A DNA stretch of 64,000 bases, from the NCBI RefSeq assembly GCF_046058945.1, contig NZ_CP175511.1, positions 1,426,001 through 1,490,000 of the forward strand. Reading direction: 5' to 3'. The position numbers and the translations under genes were made by a program. Positions 61,625 to 64,000 of this stretch are shown here, in pieces (the first letter of the stretch is position 1; every line of letters begins with the position of its first letter). Origin of the DNA: Brochothrix campestris. Lineage in GTDB: Bacteria > Bacillota > Bacilli > Lactobacillales > Listeriaceae. The notes beneath the pieces are model-generated. The model saw nothing but the letters and a program-made list of their open reading frames with translations, was not told the DNA's origin and ran no database searches.

Positions 61625-62245
61625 TTAACTTCTATTTGTGTGGGCAACATATATCTTTATCATTTGGAAAAAAAAATCTTTTTGTCTATCAAACTTGACA
61701 TATTTAACCCTATCGATACGTGATCTGAAATAAACCTTTTCAAAAATGATCTTATGTTTTAAATTCAGTTGAATAAAGGACTCTACAAAGGCGATTTTTT
61801 CTTCTTCTGTTACGTTTTCTTTTCTGTCATACAATTCAAAAAAACGTTTATTAAGCGCTATCGCATTCTCATCACTATTTAAATCTTCTAAAATATTCGA
61901 ACTCATCTGGGAAGTATCGATTCCACAAATATTTTCCTTAGAAATTTCTTCTGTTAATTTTTCTAATTCCATCTCCAACGTTGCTATTTTTGTTTTTAGC
62001 CGACGAATATAAATATATTTAAGCAGATCGTCGATAAATAAAGGATGCAGTAAAATATCTTTTATTTCCTTGATGGTGAATTTATGTTTTCTTAAATAAA
62101 TAATACGCTCAATACGTTCAACTTCCGATTCACAATAAAAACGTTGTTGCTTCTTCACACTTTTGATTAAATTCTCTTCTTCGTAATAACGAAGTGTACG
62201 CGTCGATATACCATATTTTTTTGAAATCTGCCCAATGTTTTTCAA
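61625..62245 (-). CDS. MerR-family transcription regulator
   Basis: A 206-residue protein with an N-terminal winged HTH (about 1-70: IGQISKKYGISTRTLRYYEE, shown as parts GISTRTLRYYEE and the second-helix HKFTIKEIKDILLHP). A coiled-coil helix (about 80-108) typical of MerR dimers and a C-terminal part of about 90 residues without a known effector fold follow. The start is a TTG (62245), nine bases after AAGGAAGG; no ATG is available near. It is the likely controller of the 19-bp-spaced promoter at 61237-61272. The terminator at 61423 follows about 150 bases after its stop. Confidence 0.8.
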   Translation of the reverse strand: MKNIGQISKKYGISTRTLRYYEEENLIKSVKKQQRFYCESEVERIERIIYLRKHKFTIKEIKDILLHPLFIDDLLKYIYIRRLKTKIATLEMELEKLTEEISKENICGIDTSQMSSNILEDLNSDENAIALNKRFFELYDRKENVTEEEKIAFVESFIQLNLKHKIIFEKVYFRSRIDRVKYVKFDRQKDFFFQMIKIYVAHTNRS

Positions 62246-62733
62246 TGTAATGTTCCTTCCTTGAAAATATTTAATTAGCTTGTTTTTAAGATATCAGAAT
62301 TCAAATTATATTTTCATTGTCAATCTAGAACAGAACATAACATAATATAAGCTACGATGTAAAAAATATTGAGAGCTAGCTTACCCTGTCTATGCACTAT
62401 TTATACACACATTAAAAGAGATTCATCTCCATCTGAATACATCAATCTTATTGGTTTAAAAACCTATACATTTGACTTTTCAACTTAAAAAACGACCTCT
62501 TTTTTCCGTTTATTTATTCATCTATATAACTAAAACACTTGGAACTCTTTTTTCATTACGTTGAGTGAATAGCTACCACCAGCGTTTAAAAAGCTACAAG
62601 ATATTGGTAAATTAGATAGACGGTCGATAAATTGTGTCTGCATAAATATTTTTTTGCTAAATCAAAAAAAAGACGAGTAAACACCCTTTACCAGAGATGA
62701 TTACTAATCCATCTAATCCACCCAAACTTATTG
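62246..62733. other. AT-rich intergenic region
   Basis: About 490 bp with no gene that I can support; reading frames are short and lack ribosome sites. It should contain the promoter of the MerR-type gene near its left end and the 3' flank of the ABC-F gene on the right. No strong terminator stem was seen directly after the ABC-F stop. Confidence 0.4.
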
Positions 62734-64000
62734 CTACATTTTGTTCAACTGTAAGCTTTCAACATCAACAATCTTGCTCACAACACCTTCATAGAAGTGT
62801 TTTTCGTGCGAGACGAGTAAGACGGTACCCGGAAAGTTCGTTACGGCAACGCTCAAGGCACGTTTCGTTTCTTTATCCAAGTGGTTGGTCGGTTCATCCA
62901 TTACTAAGATGTGACTATTCACAAGTGTCATCGCACATAGTTTCACCTTCGTTTGCTCGCCGCCACTTAATTGTGCCAACGGTTTCTCGACATGTTCGGC
63001 CGTTAACCCACTGCGTGATAATTTGCTCCGCACTTCTTTTGTCGTTAAATGCGGCATCTTCCCTTTAATAAAGCTAAACGGGGTATCATTAATATTATCC
63101 CACTCAAGTTCCTGCGAAAAATAATTGATTTTACCATTCATCGGCAAGACTGCTTCACCACCAAGCGATGGCAACAGCCCTAAGACTGTTTTAAGGAGCG
63201 TCGATTTGCCAAGACCGTTAAAGCCTTTAATTAACACTTTTTCACCGGTCGTAATGCTTAGAGTAATTGGTGGCAACAGCGGTTGCTCGTACCCAATTTC
63301 AAGTTGGTGCATGCTAATCGTCATATCGGTACTCGTGTTCACATACGGGAAAACATACTCGCCCGTCGCTGCTGTGCTCGGTGGTGTGAGGCGTTCAATC
63401 CGATTTAGTTGTTTTTCACGACTTTTAGCAATCGTCGACCGTGAACCGGCCTTATATTTTTGAATGTATTTTTCCATCTTCTCGATTTTTTCTTGTTGTT
63501 GGTGGTAGTTTTTTAAATACAGTTCATTGGCTTCTGTTTTAAGTTTAAGGGCTTTGCGGAGGTTGCCAGGGTATTTTTTAATGCGACTAAATTCAATGTC
63601 ACATATACAGTTTGTAATCCCATCCAAAAAGGCCTCGTCATGCGAAATAACGACAAAACTGCCCGGAAACGGATTCAAGAAATTAGTAAGCCATTCGATA
63701 TGTGTATCATCCAAGTAGTTGGTCGGCTCATCAAGCAGCAACACATCGGGTTGTTCGAGCAATAGTTTCGCAAGCATCACCTTCGATTTTTGCCCGCCAC
63801 TCAGTTGATTCAAGCGGCGATCAAAACCAATCGCCTGAATGCCAAGTCCGCTTGCAATCGTCTCAATCTTACTCTCGAGTTGATAAAAGTCATGCTGTTC
63901 GAGTTCTTCTTGCATATCACCAATCTTATCAAGCAACTCCGGTTCTGCTTCAATCCGCAAATACATCGCGCCAATTTCTGCCTCCATTTGATAGAGACGT
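62734..64000 (-). CDS. ABC-F family ATPase (5' end outside window)
   Basis: The C-terminal 422 codons of a two-domain ABC-F protein. The first ATPase domain lacks its Walker A, which lies beyond the window, but LSGGQKSKVMLAKLL and LLLDEPTNYLDD (Walker B) are present. A linker with the charged P-site helix region (about NELYLKNYHQQQEKIEK) follows. The second domain is complete: GFNGLGKSTLLK, LSGGEQTKVKLCAM, LVMDEPTNHLD. There are no membrane segments. ABC-F proteins act on ribosomes, as translation factors (EttA/YkpA/YbiT-like) or antibiotic protection factors. No resistance-type extension is visible, so a housekeeping type is more likely. Confidence 0.85.
   Translation of the reverse strand, partial: RLYQMEAEIGAMYLRIEAEPELLDKIGDMQEELEQHDFYQLESKIETIASGLGIQAIGFDRRLNQLSGGQKSKVMLAKLLLEQPDVLLLDEPTNYLDDTHIEWLTNFLNPFPGSFVVISHDEAFLDGITNCICDIEFSRIKKYPGNLRKALKLKTEANELYLKNYHQQQEKIEKMEKYIQKYKAGSRSTIAKSREKQLNRIERLTPPSTAATGEYVFPYVNTSTDMTISMHQLEIGYEQPLLPPITLSITTGEKVLIKGFNGLGKSTLLKTVLGLLPSLGGEAVLPMNGKINYFSQELEWDNINDTPFSFIKGKMPHLTTKEVRSKLSRSGLTAEHVEKPLAQLSGGEQTKVKLCAMTLVNSHILVMDEPTNHLDKETKRALSVAVTNFPGTVLLVSHEKHFYEGVVSKIVDVESLQLNKM

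Overview
The window looks like chromosomal DNA of a low-GC Gram-positive bacterium, most likely of the order Lactobacillales (Enterococcus/Vagococcus/Carnobacterium-like). Evidence: strong AGGAGG-type ribosome sites, several TTG/GTG starts, LPxTG surface proteins, PRD/PTS regulators, a stand-alone CoaC-like decarboxylase (Bacillus and Listeria fuse CoaB and CoaC), and a gene block that I recall as colinear with Enterococcus faecalis EF_0829-EF_0839. Genus cannot be fixed from the sequence alone. No rRNA, tRNA or CRISPR array was seen.

Layout. 1-2.9 kb: partial CoaC-like gene, a gene-poor stretch with a decayed fragment, a LysE-type exporter and a small lipoprotein. 2.98-11.4 kb (minus strand): a ten-gene operon with a PRD/EIIB-type regulator, a PRD protein, two small conserved proteins and two polytopic membrane proteins of unknown function. 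It continues with a metallo-deacetylase, a SelA-like PLP lyase, a KDPG-type aldolase and a KDG kinase; this probably imports an amino-sugar-acid-like compound and feeds it to pyruvate and glyceraldehyde-3-phosphate. 11.8-12.7 kb: small proteins. 12.8-23.8 kb: a cell-surface-complex (csc-like) locus with two large LRR/Ig secreted paralogues, a small secreted protein sharing their C-terminal domain, a membrane-anchored protein, a small LPxTG protein, a large Ig-repeat LPxTG protein and a polytopic membrane protein. 24-27.3 kb: membrane protein, an intact IS200/IS605 element (tnpA+tnpB) and remnants.

27.3-35.6 kb: dptH-dptG-dptF, the restriction half of a DNA phosphorothioation system, with no dnd modification genes anywhere in the window. 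35.8-42.4 kb: a galactitol-type PTS operon (two Zn dehydrogenases, EIIC, EIIB, EIIA) with its PRD regulator and a highly structured intergenic leader. 42.6-43.5 kb: DUF2089-type regulator plus membrane partner. 43.6-46.9 kb: NUDIX hydrolase plus PLD-helicase (DUF3427 type), where the helicase appears to start at an ATT codon. 47-48.8 kb: a frameshifted gene and a membrane-anchored protein. 48.9-50.5 kb: DeoR regulator and CPBP protease. 50.7-61.2 kb: a 3510-residue LPxTG protein with an 864-bp repeat array, preceded by a MerR-type promoter and a MerR-family gene. The window ends inside an ABC-F ATPase gene.

The points most worth following are the EF_0829-type pathway and its possible new transporter, the orphan dptFGH set, the ATT-initiated PLD-helicase/NUDIX pair, the csc-like locus built on a domain without WxL motifs, and an ~80-bp structured intergenic repeat found at two distant places.
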